A DNA stretch of 64,000 nucleotides from Gnetum montanum (taxonomy: Eukaryota; Streptophyta; Gnetopsida; Gnetales; Gnetaceae), in NCBI GenBank assembly GCA_015680685.1, contig MNCI01018080.1, forward strand, positions 772,760 to 836,759, given 5' to 3'. The notes beneath the pieces were generated by a model, which did not search any database, was not told the DNA's origin, and saw only the letters and a program-made list of their open reading frames with translations. Positions 27,930 through 39,437 of this stretch are shown in pieces. Position numbers and translations under genes: made by a program. Position 1 is the first letter of the stretch. Every line of letters starts with the position of its first letter.

Positions 27930-30306
27930 ACATGAGTTGGTGAGGGATTTGTAGGGCTGTTGGTTTAGAAGAATGGTCATTTTCGAGGTTTGGGTTTTGA
28001 ACCACTCGACTGAGGAGCCAACTATAAGTTAACAACCTTGGTAGCATTACATTGCTGCAGTTGGGGTGGAAGCTCACCCTACATTGATGGAGTATGCAAT
28101 AATTGAGTTGAGGATAGAGGGACATGTGTGGAAGAATGAGGAGGGTATTGATGAAATGGGGGCTTCCCTCTAGGAGATGGAGAATGAGCTCTATAGTACT
28201 CTAAAGGGTAGTAGTGATGCTAAAAAGAAGCGTGATTGGAAAAGTCACATGGAGATATGGATTTTTGAACATAGTACCCACACGGATTTGGCTACTTGTA
28301 AGGGTACTGTTGCCTTGGTGGTGACATCTCCCATGATTGTGGGTGCTACCACTACTAGTATTGCCCATATGGTTGTGGTGGAGCTCCACTTGGATAATAA
28401 GCTTGTTGTTGGTGGAACTACCTGGGATTACCTTGAGGATAGGTAATCTTCTAGGTGCTTGTCTTCTTGCTAGCCTAGGATTCAGAGCATACATCCCAAA
28501 TTCTTGCAAGTATGACACAATAGGGCAACATCCCTTAAAGATTTTCATATTGGTAGATGTCACATCCACCATCATCATTTAATTCTAACTCCAAAACTTC
28601 TTCTATTGTAGCAGCCTTGCCCTTACTCCTTTGATAGGCACATTCAACTTCCTTTCTTCTCTTGTCGTCATGATCACTACCTTGCTCTTTGGATTTCTTT
28701 GCAATTTTTAGAGCAGTTTGGAATTTTTCATTCAAAGATTCCCACATTTTATCCACCTTAGCCAAAATTTCAGAAATAAATTTTTGAATTGGCAACATTT
28801 TTTATTACACCAGTTCTTCAAGTGATGCCTCCCCCTCATTGTTACAAAATTGGACCTCTCTTTTTTTGATGGAAGGATCCTGGATATATTCTTTAAAACT
28901 TTCCTATTTCCTTATCTCTTCTTCTTCTTTTAGAACTTGCTCAATGAGCCATTGGATCTGATGGAACCTTAGTTCTGATAGTCTCCCTTGGGCATAGATC
29001 CCAAGGGTTCTCCTTGTTTCTAATCGAAGTCCATCTATGATATGGTAAAGTTGCTTCCATTGAGAATAATCATGGTGAGGACATCTGTGCAAAAGGGAAT
29101 AATACTTTCCCATGGCTGTATCCAAGGGTTCATGTGTTCCTTGTCACCAGCCTTGGATTTGCTTTCTTAAATTGAACACTTTAGAGTACATATGATATTT
29201 TTCATTAAATAGCTCAAGCATTATACTCCATTTGTGAATTGATTCCAGCTCTAAGGAGTGGTATCAACTTTCTGCTTCTTTTGTGAGTGTCCTAGGATAC
29301 AACTTAATTTTCTACTAGTTATTTTCAATGTTATACAAGATACAAGCATTGTGAAAGGCTTGAAGATGAATCTATGGATTCGAGTTATATCCCCCCCTTA
29401 AATCTAAAGATATTGTTCATATCTAACCTCTTGATTCTACTATCTTTCACATGTCTGGTTAGAATTTTGACTACCTTTGCAATGTTCAACATGCTTCAAG
29501 CTGCAAGAAAAGGCTCATCATCATTATGATTTCAATGAAGCATATGATGTCCTTTGCTACTCCTTTTTTCATGGTGGGGCCTACAATAATTGTTTCGTTG
29601 TCCACCTCCATCAAGGTTTCATTCTCTATGGTTTTGGTCAAATTCAGAGGTGAAAGAAGAAGATGTAGATGAAGAGGAGGAAGAGGAAGGAGGATTGCCA
29701 CCACCATAGTGTCTACCACCTCCTCTCTGCTTATCATGGCCATGATCATTAGATTTATTGTCATCATGATGCTTGCCTAAGCCCTTGCCTTGACTCCCAC
29801 TCTTGAAGCCCTTCTTATCTAAACTAGGATTGTTGATAGTGGATTTTCAATTTAGGTTCAAGCCCCCTTCGCCAAAGTCAAGGGGTGGAGAATCTTTATG
29901 TTGAGCACCCCTTGAGGGAGGATCCTCATTATCTTTTTGATTAAGCAAGAACAAGGGGTTAGTGAACCATTTCCCATTCATAGCTTCATGGTACTTCTCC
30001 TGGTGTTGATCTCTTTTATGTTGTGTTTTAGTGGAATGGTAGTCTTAATAGTCATGGTCCTACATAACATATTCTTCTTGAAGATCTTGGATATCCAAAC
30101 TCCTAAGAGTTTGGAGTAGCATCCAGGGAATAGATTAATTAGGGGGCAACACAATGTTGCCCTCCATGTCCCTTCATTGCAATTGTTCATCTTGGTGTAG
30201 GATGAAGGTGAAATTAGGTACAAACTCATCTAGATAAGTGTACATCACTTTGAATTCTTGGGGGGCATTAGTGGTTTTGATTCATCATGCCTATGAGAAG
30301 AAGACA
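27930..30306 (-). pseudogene. Gypsy element M gag
   Basis: It starts MSSSHRHDESKPLMPPK at 30306. The Retrotrans_gag core includes YYSLLHRCPHHDYSQWKQLY, HIIDGLRLETRRTLGIYAQG and RLSELRFHQIQWLIEQVLKE (29125-28904). A coiled segment (MLPIQKFISEILAKVDKMWE) is followed by a Cys/His region (28798-28535). Several frames are used and stops occur throughout. The homologous gag of element N (35613-37542) is better preserved and confirms the reading. Confidence 0.8.
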
Positions 30307-30446
30307 TTTTGGATTAAAAGAAAAATTTAGTGTGCTTTAATTATAATTATTATTACACTTAGAATGATTTAGCTTTCATGGATTCATTTCAATGATCTTG
30401 AATAATTTTTACCAAGTCCTAGCTAGTGCATGTAGCAAACTACGAG

Positions 30447-30465
30447 TCCTCGACAATGGTGCCAA
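30447..30465 (-). other. Primer binding site of element M
   Basis: The minus strand tggcaccattgtcgagga follows the LTR end by one base. It differs at a few sites from the TGGCGCCGTTGCCGGGGA primer site (tRNA-Asp type) of Tat/Athila-like plant gypsy elements. Confidence 0.75.
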
Positions 30466-32185
30466 TGATGAGCAATGGGTATCCCCTACGCCAAACCATA
30501 CGAATCACAAGTGTTCACACATGATCTAGTTGAATTTTGTGGACTCCTAGCCTTCTAGTACACTAATCTCTAAGAGGGAAAACTATTCATTACCATTATT
30601 TTCTTCTCAATTACACTTGTGAAATGCAAAGGTATGGTTAAGTGTAATTGAGTCATATGATTTTTATCATTTTTATGTTTTATGTTTTAAGTCACCTAAG
30701 AATAAATAATGATGAATAAAGTAATTTAATTACTAATTTAATCTAACTAGCTAACACTTAACTAATCCTAACATCTTAAACATGTATAACACAATTGGGT
30801 TACCAAACATTAATCATTATTGGGATTACCAAGTGTTACACATATGTTCAAAGTGGTCGTACTTATGTTTACGATTTAATTGCTATTTAATATATTTTAA
30901 TCTATCTTAACTTAGTTTAATTAATTTCTTAATTACTTAAAGCATTAAAGGAGATTGGTTAAAATATTAAATTCTTAAAGAAAAAATTATTCTATTTCAA
31001 AGTCCTGCAAGGTTTATCAGAAAGCTTATCTTTATTGTTGCACACACTGCAGTGCTCTGGTACAAAAGTGCTCGAATAAAGATTCGTACACTCTTTGACT
31101 CCTACTATAGGCACTTTGAAAAATATTTTAACTTTTAAGTGGAAAAACTAGTAGAGCTACACTACAACTATGAGACTTCTCCTCCATAAATGTAGTTGGT
31201 AAGCACATATTTATAGGTGAAAATAGACACTACGTCAGTGGGGTCACGTCAACACATCAAATCATGCATCAAAGCAACCACATCAATGGGATCATGTTGA
31301 TGGGGCCACATTGATGAGGCTTTGTTGATGTAACTGATGAGCGATGAGGTACCCCTACACTCAACCATACGAATATGAGCGTTACACGCACGATCTGGTC
31401 GAACTCCGCTGACGGACTAGTTGTGGCACCTAAACAGTTATCCTTAGGTCGCAGTTTGCTGTCTTCCCACCTGGACTAGTATTATATTTGTCAAGTATGG
31501 TTTAGTCCAGAGTGAGGTGTATGATGGGTTTCCTAATCTAATGTTACTCTTGAAGGCAATGGAAAGTAATATTATCTAAGCTATGAGGAAAAGAGTAAGA
31601 GAATCTAAACTAGCCTAAGTGCGATGAGCATCTGTTCCTTGATCATCTGTACACATCTTGAACTTCTTGCACAACTACCACTGGGATTACCAAGTGCAGA
31701 TCTTAGGTACGCTACTGGGTTACCAAGTAGTCACACTTAAGTGCTCGTAATCAAGTCATACTCATTCCGCGTTGCTAGGAGATAAGGATGAGAGAGACTA
31801 ATTAGGAAAGTAGTAAATAACAATTAAATAAATAAATAAACAAAGTGAATGCTGCAATGATGAAGTAATCTCGATCTTTGTTGCTGGTCATGTGCGTGTC
31901 CAAGTACGTCACACTCGAATAAAGGATGCCGTACAATTACATTCACCACACTACAGGCAGACATTGGAAAATAATTATAACTCTGGAGGGACAAGACTAC
32001 CAGAGTCTAGCTACAATCTAACATAAAACTGTGAAACAAGGGAGAGCCACCTCTTATTTATAGAATTGGCAGCAGGGAAGGACGTGATATCGCGTATGTG
32101 ATATTGCAGGTGCATTATCGTGGGTGTGTTATCGTGACCGTCAGCAAATTCATGACTCATCAATAACCCTTGGCACGACTCACTA
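30466..32185 (-). repeat. 5' LTR of element M, interrupted by a solo LTR
   Basis: The LTR proper is 32185-32163 plus 31334-30466 (minus). The 828 bases between are a solo LTR of another family. The TATA box region reads cacctataaatatgtgc on the minus strand (about 31205-31220). It is the inverted partner of 25447-26297. Confidence 0.85.
31335..32162 (-). repeat. Solo LTR of the element N family, nested in the M LTR
   Basis: The minus strand starts tgatgagtcatgaatttgc and ends gtacctcatcgctcatca. It is homologous to the LTRs at 34554-35479 and 42449-43306: the same leader ctataaataagaggtggctc, the same solo features and the same 3' end. It is flanked by gtaac and ataac, a 5-bp duplication with one mismatch. 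The unoccupied site is seen in the related LTR at 25447 (ccaagggttatgttgatg). It has no PBS or coding sequence next to it. Confidence 0.88.
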
Positions 32186-32430
32186 CCAAGGGTATAAGAC
32201 TAAGTGGAATTGTTGGAAATTGTGCAAGTACTATTCATTGTCAAATCAATCCAAGGCTATTCAAAGTGATTTTTTGTTTGTTCTTCATTGTACTATTTTT
32301 TGTATGTATTAGTGTGTTGAGCTTCCTTGTAAGGACTCTATAAATTAAGTTACACTTTCTTCTTGATCCTTTTCTTTTTTTCTTGTTGCTTTATGGGGGT
32401 GATGTGCTTATTATGGGAAGACATCTTCAT

Positions 32431-32638
32431 TGAGCTTGTTAGGACCTTGTAGGTTGAGTGGTTTTGCAGTAAAAAAACACTTTGGTGCAGAGCTCACATT
32501 TTGTAAAGGTTTTGGGATCCTTTAAACCACATTTTGAGCTTGTTGGAACCTTGTGGGGTTGAGTAGTCTTGTAGTAATAAAACACTCCAAAGCAAAGCTC
32601 AAAGCTTGTAAAGGTTGTGGTGCCTTGTAAACAACATT
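32431..32638. repeat. 104-bp tandem duplication
   Basis: tgagcttgttaggaccttgt at 32431 and tgagcttgttggaaccttgt at 32535 begin two imperfect units 104 bases apart. Each contains ttgtagt/ttgcagt-aaaacact and cttgtaaaggtt. It lies in the leader or LTR region upstream of the copia-like gag. Confidence 0.8.
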
Positions 32639-32829
32639 TTTTAGGAACAAAGTTTGGAGGTTGTGGACATACCCAAGTTGGAAAATCACATAAAAATTGT
32701 ATTTGATTTTGGTGTTTGTAGCGATTTTAATTGGGAAACTTATTCAACCCACATTCTAAGTTCTTGATTCTCAATTTGTACAAGAGCTTGGTACTCTCAA
32801 GTTCATGCTTCACATTTCAAGAGGGAATA

Positions 32830-34548
32830 ATGGATGGGACATCTTACACCAAGCCACTAATGCTTAATGGGTTTGACTTTGCATATTGAAGGCAAGGATG
32901 AAGGGGTTCTTTAAATCCATGGAATTCAAAGTGTGGGAGTAAATTCTTGAAGGCTATAGACCACCCATCGATAGCACCACAAAAGCACTCAAGCCATGAA
33001 GCAAATGGACTTTTGATGAAAAAGATAAGTTCATGTTTGACTCAAAAGCCAAAAATTGTCTATATTGTGCATTGAATAAATATGAGTTTAATAGAATAGT
33101 TGGGTGTAAAATTTCTAAGGAAATATAGGAAACCTTAGAGGCAACCAATGAGGGTATGTCTATTGTCAAGCAATCCAAACTTTTAGTATTGCAAAGAGAA
33201 TATGATAAGCTTAAAATGAAAGAAGGAGAAAATATTAAGGACTACTTCTTTGGGGCAAATGATCTTTTTGTAGTAATTAGAGAGATAGGAAAGGACTTGC
33301 TAGAAACCAATGTGATTATAAAAATGATTAGAACTTTATAACATGAATTCAAACTAAAAGTCACCACCATGGAAGAAATCAGACTCTTTGGTGCTAAAGT
33401 TTGAAGAACTTCAAAGTGCTCTTATTGCTTATGAGATAAATCTCATAAGTGAAGGAAAAATAAAAGAAAAACATCATCATCCTTAAATTTTCTTCAAAGG
33501 AGAAGGAGTTGGTTGAACAAAAACTAAATAGTGAAGATGAACTAGCCCTCCTATCAGGAAGAGTTCAAAGACTTCTTGATAGAAAAGGAAGACACTTCAA
33601 TCAATGAGGGTCTAATAAATCCTATACAAAAGATAGAGAAAAAGGTAAGAATTTTAAAAATTTAAATATTTATTTTCTATGGAATGTTCAGTATGTGATG
33701 GAAGAGGCCATGTGGCCTTCAAGTATGCAAGTACTAGCATGATCCAAAAGGGAGATCAATCCGAAACTAACTCCAAAAAGAACTTCTTTACAAATTGGGA
33801 TGAGAACAAAGTGAATAGGAAGTTGAGACCATACAAGATTTACATCTCATTTGCATGGCTCTCACAAAATATGACTATAGCACAACTGAAGATGATGATC
33901 AAATAATAGAGACTAATGAAGAAAGGTATGATCTATTGTGTAATGAACTTTTGAGCTTTCAAAATCATTGTATAAAGATAAAGAAGACTCTAAAAGATAG
34001 GGATCAAGATTTATCTCTACTCAACATAAAATATCTAGGCCTCTCACAAGAAAACTCAAACCTAAGGGCTAAGAATAAAATTCTAACATTGTCTTATGAG
34101 CAAATTGAAAAAAACTTTTAGATCTAAAATTTGTGAATGAGAGACTTGTCAAAGGAAAGGAATCCATTCACATAGTTCTGAGAAAAGGAAGAAGTTCACA
34201 TGATAAAAGTGGGTTGAGTTGTTGTCAACAAGAAGAAGCACCAATATAAACTTCATTTAAATAAAGGGTAGCTCCAAGGTTTGACTATTTTACCCAAAGT
34301 AAAAAGGTTAGATGCTATTATTGTGGTAGATGTGAGCATAAGCAATGAGATTGCAATTTAAAATATCATCACATGAATTCTTAGTCTTACTCAAAGGCAC
34401 CTAGAAAGGAAATCTTGTAGGAAAAAAAGAAGGGGAAGCTAAATAAAAAAGATAAGACGAACAAATATGTGTGAAGAATTAAGCAAAAAGAAGAAGGTAA
34501 AAGAAGATTCACCAACAATTTCATGAAAGGAAGTCAAACATTGGAAAT
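32830..34548 (+). pseudogene. Copia-like element O: gag (UBN2 type) with two zinc knuckles
   Basis: It starts MDGTSYTKPLMLNGFDFAY. The gag core continues through KFMFDSKAKNCLYCALNKYE (another frame), SIVKQSKLLVLQREYDKLKM and KEGENIKDYFFGANDLFVVI (33156-33341). A knuckle CSVCDGRGHVAFKY (33685-33726) has Tyr in place of the last Cys. A coiled-coil stretch follows (33855-34121), then a second knuckle CYYCGRCEHKQ-stop-DC at 34313-34352. Stops and frame changes are common. The frame is cut at the acaag target site by insertion of element N. Confidence 0.8.
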
Positions 34549-34553
34549 ACAAG
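34549..34553. other. Target site duplication, left copy (acaag)
   Basis: acaag directly precedes TGATGAG. The same five bases directly follow the 3' LTR at 43307-43311. This proves that the two LTRs belong to one insertion. Confidence 0.92.
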
Positions 34554-35479
34554 TGATGAGACGCGATTCGCATAGGCCGCGATATCGCATCCGCCGCGAT
34601 ATTGCATCCCCCGCGATATTGCATACACGATATCACATCTTCCCTATGATATCGCATATGCGATATTGCAGTCCACCGCCATATCTATAAATAAGATGTG
34701 GCTCTCCCTTGTTCGGGATCCCAGTTTTAGAATAGCGAAGCTCTGGCAGTTTGCTCCCTCCAAAGTTAGATTATTTTCCCTTATCTGCCCGCAGTCTGGT
34801 GAATGTAATTGTACGGTGTCTTTATTCGAGTGTGCCGTACTTGGACACGCACATGACCAGCAATAAAGATCGAGATTACTTCATCATTGCAGCATTCACT
34901 TTGTTATTTATTTATTTTTTATTTATTTAATGTTATTTACTGTTTTCTATCTCTCACCCTTAAACTCCTAGAACGCGGAACGAGTACGACTTGATTACGA
35001 GCATTTAAGTGTGACTACTTGGTAGCCTAGTGGTGTAGCTAGGATCTACGCTTGGTAACCCAGTGGCACATTTGGGATCTATGCTTGGTAATCCCAGTGG
35101 CGTACCTAGGATCTATGCTTGGTAGTCCCAGTGGTAGTCGTGCACGAAGTCCAAGATGTGTACGGTTGATCAAGGAATCGGTTGCTCGTCGCACTTAGGC
35201 TAGATTAGATCTTCTTACCCTTTTCCTCATAGCTTAGCTTAGTTAATATTATTTTCCACTGCCTTCAGGAGTAGCATAGATTAGGAACACATCATACACC
35301 TCATCTAGACTAAACCATACGTGACATATGAAATACTAGTCTAGGTGGGAAGACAACGAACTGCGACCTAAGGCTAACTATCTAGGTGCCACAATTAGTC
35401 CATATGCGGAGTTCTACTAGATCGCGTGTGCGACCCTGGTTTCGTATGGTTGAGTGTAGGGGTACCTTGCCACTCATCA
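34554..35479 (+). repeat. 5' LTR of element N
   Basis: 926 bp. U3 holds an array of about seven GATATC/GATATT-centred units (34567-34664), some being the palindrome gcgatatcgc or a variant. The TATA box ctataaataag follows at 34685-34695. A repeated gcttggta-cccagtggc block (34977-35130) lies in U5, and the LTR ends gtaccttgccactcatca. Confidence 0.92.
34567..34695 (+). promoter_or_regulatory. LTR promoter of N: GATATC array plus TATA box
   Basis: Spaced copies of gcgatatcgcat, gcgatattgcat, acgatatcacat and tgatatcgcat run up to 20 bases before ctataaataag. The array differs in copy number from the 3' LTR (42470-42512). Confidence 0.75.
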
Positions 35480-35499
35480 TAGGTACCGTTGTCGGGGAT
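35480..35499 (+). other. Primer binding site of element N
   Basis: taggtaccgttgtcggggat follows the LTR. It is a close variant of the TGGCGCCGTTGCCGGGGA primer site found in Tat/Athila-like plant gypsy elements. Confidence 0.8.
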
Positions 35500-35612
35500 G
35501 GTGCTAGTTATCTAGATTAGTTATATCATACAAGGTCACTGTAAAGAACTTAACGATATATCTTTCAGAAAATGATAATTATAAAAAGTCACACATAAAT
35601 TCACACACAACA

Positions 35613-37542
35613 ATGCCTCCCCTACAAGATGATAATAACGCCACACTTAGTGAGGAAGTTCATTGGAGAACCAATGAGTTATATGACGATGAAGGTTGGA
35701 GTATACAACCTGAAGTGGGAGTTTCCTATAAGAATGAACAAAAACAACGTCATCATAATGCACGGAAGCCTAACTTACCCGATGAAGACAGACCCCCACT
35801 GGCCACTACAAGCTTAACGCAAATACAAGAGGCCGTTTGAATCTCACTTAGGCATCATAAAGAGAGCCGTCTACCCAGGCTTGATTTAATTAACTTTCCC
35901 AAATTTTTAGGAGGCTATGACTTAGATCCGCATCAACATTTACTAGTCTTGTACGATGCCTGCACATGGAATAATATTGATAATAGTTGAAAAAAATTAA
36001 AGCTCTTTCCTATGACACTCGTTGATCAAGCTAAAGTATGGTATAGATTGTTAAAACCAAATTCAATACGACGCTGGTCAACAATGGTAGAGGTCTTTAA
36101 TGAAAAATATCAAACCTACGCAAGAGTGTCAGCCTTGAGGAAACAAATCCAAGGATGGAAACAAGAAAAACATGAACCCTTGGACATGGCCTTAGAAAGA
36201 TATTATTCACTGTTAAACAACTGTCCAGGCCATGGGTTTTCCGAGGAAAGGCTAATGTACCATATCGTTGATGGGCTACGTAATGAAACAAGAGAGACCT
36301 TAGGAACGTATGCCCGAGGTCAACTATACAACCTACGAACCCATCAAATCCAAGAGCTTATTAAGCGGGTAGCAAAAGAAGAAGGAGAAATAGCTACATG
36401 GGAGAGTGTTGAAAAACATCAATGGGACCAAAATATTAACTCAACAAAGGTCCATGATCATAACAAGGAGAGATCAACAAATCTCAAGGTGGAAACATCA
36501 TCTTTGCCAATACAACAATTGTTAGAAGAAGCCGAGGCAAAGATCAATAAGATGTTGGAATGGATGAATCAAAAGTGTGGAGAATATATCAACATCATTG
36601 GAGATAGAGTTTTGATAACCCAAGAAGCAGGACAAAACATTAGACATTCAGAGAAAACGAATGAAGGGAATAAGTGCCCAACTACTAATCATACATATGA
36701 ATGCAACATATGCCTGTACGATCACCCCAAAGGCCAATGCCCAATATTGTTACATCTACATGAGCATTGGGGANNNNNNNNNNNNNNNNNNNNNNNNNNN
36801 NNNNNNNNNNNNNNNNNNNNNNNNNNNNNNNNNNNNNNNNNNNNNNNNNNNNNNNNNNNNNNNNNNNNNNNNNNNNNNNNNNNNNNNNNNNNNNNNNNNN
36901 NNNNNNNNNNNNNNNNNNNNNNNNNNNNNNNNNNNNNNNNNNNNNNNNNNNNNNNNNNNNNNNCCTCCTAACTTTCAACATTCTCATCCTTTCTCTCCTT
37001 CCACAATGCCACCAACTGTTCCTAAGGTGTTTGTACCACCGCAACCCACGAACAACACTTGTGCTGCTACTACTAACACCAGTGAAGAGGCTCCTCAACA
37101 TCAAAGGTGTCCTTTCTTTAAACACGGCCGTAGGAAGGGACAACATAACTCTGAGGCCACTGCACCTTCCAACTTAGCACAAGTCCAACACTATGGTGCG
37201 CCCTTACCTTCAAACCCAATGCCTCATGTAACTTCATCAGGGCCACCAACTTACACTCCAACAACCACAAGGCCCAATGGACACAACCATGGGAGGCATC
37301 AGCCCAATCCTTGCATACCATCTAACGGTCCTAAACATCATAGTGGGTCAACTCGTTATCCGGGAACTACATCGTATGAAGTGCCCCACTGTGTTTGTTA
37401 TAAAGTGTGTGAAATCCAAGGTGATAAGTATGGACCAGCTTCAATATTTCCAATATGCAAGGATCCTCATTTTCATTTATTAATCCTTGACATACTCAAC
37501 CATTTAGTTATGGGGGATATCCCCCATTTCAATAGTAAGTAG
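35613..37542 (+). pseudogene. Element N gag
   Basis: One frame from MPPLQDDNNATLSEEVHWRT is broken only by TGA at 35838 and about 35989, up to the N gap. The Retrotrans_gag domain includes RLDLINFPKFLGGYDLDPHQ, FPMTLVDQAKVWYRLLKPNS, ALERYYSLLNNCPGHGFSEE and VDGLRNETRETLGTYARGQL. A coiled region (LLEEAEAKINKMLEWMNQKC) and a CX2CX3HX4C knuckle (CNICLYDHPKGQC, about 36699-36737) follow. After the gap comes a Pro/Thr/His-rich tail ending PHFNSK at 37542. No protease follows. Both stops are TGA, as expected from CGA decay. The gap leaves the frame across it unknown. Confidence 0.85.
36774..36963. other. Assembly gap (190 Ns) in the gag of element N
   Basis: There are 190 consecutive Ns. The true length and frame are unknown. 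Confidence 0.99.
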
Positions 37543-39437
37543 GATTAATAAATATTTTTCAATTTCTTTAATTTTTCAACTTTTTGTTTTTCAGTTTTTC
37601 ATTTTTCAACTTTTTGTTTTATCTTTTTGTGTGTTTGTATTTTTATGTTTGTGTAAGTAATCTCATCTACGAATAAAACACTCATGTGGATCATTGGTTG
37701 AGGTGTATTTTATGTTATTAAGTCATGAGTGATCAATTATTTGACATAGTGAGCCCATTACACCCACTCATCCACTCTATAAATAAGAGGGTCTGTTCAG
37801 GGTACAATGATATTCTTGAAATTTCTAAAGACTTAAAATTAATTTTGTGTTATTGTACCTAGAATGATGAAGGAAGGACCAAGAGAGAATGATTAGGGTG
37901 TGACATCAAGGGGACTTGTGGATTCTCTTTGGTGACATCTGTGGGAGTTATCATGCAATATGGTTGTACTCAGATCCTTGTAGATCTAATGAAAAATGGG
38001 AGTAAGAGTAATCAAAAAGGGCACTCACAAATCAAACGCTGTTCTAGGGGGTCCCACTGGAAAGACATGCACCCATGCCTGAAGGTTGGTGGCTTCTCTA
38101 GATTCAGTAAAGTGAAAAAAAGAAGAAAAAGAAGAAGAAAAGAGAAAGAAGTGTCATAAAACAAAAATCACTCCTCCCTTGTACTAAACGCCAAGTGATC
38201 GTACGCCTTGTTGTTATGGTACTCTCATAGTTGTTCATCATGGGATGAAACAATGCGATGTCACTGTTTAGAAGGATGGACTTGGTCCCGATCTTGGAAC
38301 GATGGGTTAATGACACATTAATCATGCTTTACACGTAGGATTCATTGTGCCCTGGGTTAGATACCTCATTCCCCAATTTCTATACTTCCTCTCATCTCAC
38401 TGTTCGTGTAATTGTAGTTCGTGACCCATGTAACATAGAATTTTCATCTCATTTTGGTGCTATTTACATGCATGTGTTTTGTGGAGTTAGTGCGGATTAC
38501 ATCTAACCCTTCTAGTGCCCACGGACACTTTAAGTGTGGTTACACAAGGGCATAATAGGTTGAAACCTACTTTGGGGAGGATCCACTTGTGTAATTTTGT
38601 TGTAATCTTCATTAATTCCCTAGCTAGAACACACAATTTCTTACCCTCACCTTAGTTTTTCATAATTTTCTTTCCCTATTATTATCCCTCAACATTTACA
38701 CATTCCAATGTACCATTACATTCCCTTTTCTTCATACCCGCCAACTTTTTAATTGCTAAATTCACATCATTATCATTCAAAGTGCCTCTCGAATTCATGT
38801 AATTACCCTTGAATATATTAATACTTGACAATGTCCTCAATTTACACCATTATTGTCAAGAAAATCATTAAAAATTCAGTCTTTTTCATGTGTCTCACCT
38901 TAGTTGGGACGAGTATAGCGTACGCGATGTACCGTACACGATATCGCATCCTATTTACCTATAAATAGGAACCCCCGCCGCAACACTTAGCATCATTTGG
39001 CCATTTACGTGGGGGGGATTTTTGAATTTTTTCTCTGCGACTTGCGATTGCGTGACCCTTGCTTTTACACTTATATCTCGCGCGCTGGTACTCCGATTTT
39101 AATTCCGTTTGAACCTACTTGAACCCGGAGTGTTCAGTTCAGTCGTGGGGGAGAGACACTTGCCGAAAAGTGCCTAACTTTTTTGAAATTTTTCATTGCC
39201 CAAAGGACATCAATTAGGGTAATTAATACTAACACTTAGGAAAATTGTGCCAAACATTATATAACCCTTAAGTACACAGGGAGATTAACAATGAAACCCA
39301 CCTAAGTCATAGGACCCATCATTATAATTTTCGGGCACGATCACACGATAACATAAGATCTTCAATTAAAGGCATGTAGTAAGGTATAACTTGAATTTGA
39401 AAACAACCTTACTAACGTTTGGCCTATGTGATTGCAG
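37543..39437 (+). other. Spacer of element N with purine-rich tract and promoter-like cassette
   Basis: There is no coding content. A poly-T/pyrimidine run lies at 37545-37640, a purine tract (agtgaaaaaaagaagaaaaa onwards) at 38108-38152, and the promoter-like cassette at 38939-38969. The 12-mer cagtcgtggggg at 39140-39151 is also found in the PPT at 42435-42446. The spacer ends in a splice-acceptor-like string, gtgattgcag, directly at the ATG of the second reading frame. Confidence 0.6.
38939..38969 (+). promoter_or_regulatory. Internal promoter-like cassette of element N
   Basis: cgatatcgca (38939-38948) is followed 10 bases on by ctataaatagg (38959-38969). This is the same GATATC plus TATA arrangement as in the LTR promoters. 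It lies 469 bases upstream of the second reading frame and may give it a separate transcript. Confidence 0.5.

Larger units (their letters stand above)
26311..30446 (-). mobile_element. Ty3/gypsy element M, internal region from gag to mid-RT
   Basis: Read on the minus strand it runs from the PBS through gag (30306 to about 27930), protease (27865-27467), a linker (27230-26994) and the first two thirds of RT (about 26990-26311). It lacks the RT thumb, RNase H, integrase, PPT and a co-oriented 3' LTR. The sequence relation of its gag and LTR to the element at 55185-57340 (same MSSSHR start and same WHNVEGNIVLPP block) puts them in one family. The PBS, similar to the tRNA-Asp type of Tat/Athila, suggests that lineage. 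Confidence 0.85.

Noticed and set aside
34554-34695. GATATC units considered as a CRISPR array
   Set aside because: Units are short, unevenly spaced and lie in the U3 of a plant LTR with TATA, PBS and target duplication. There is no cas gene and the genome is eukaryotic.
36767-37177. Open frames across 36774-36963
   Set aside because: They run through 190 Ns and have no sequence support in that part.
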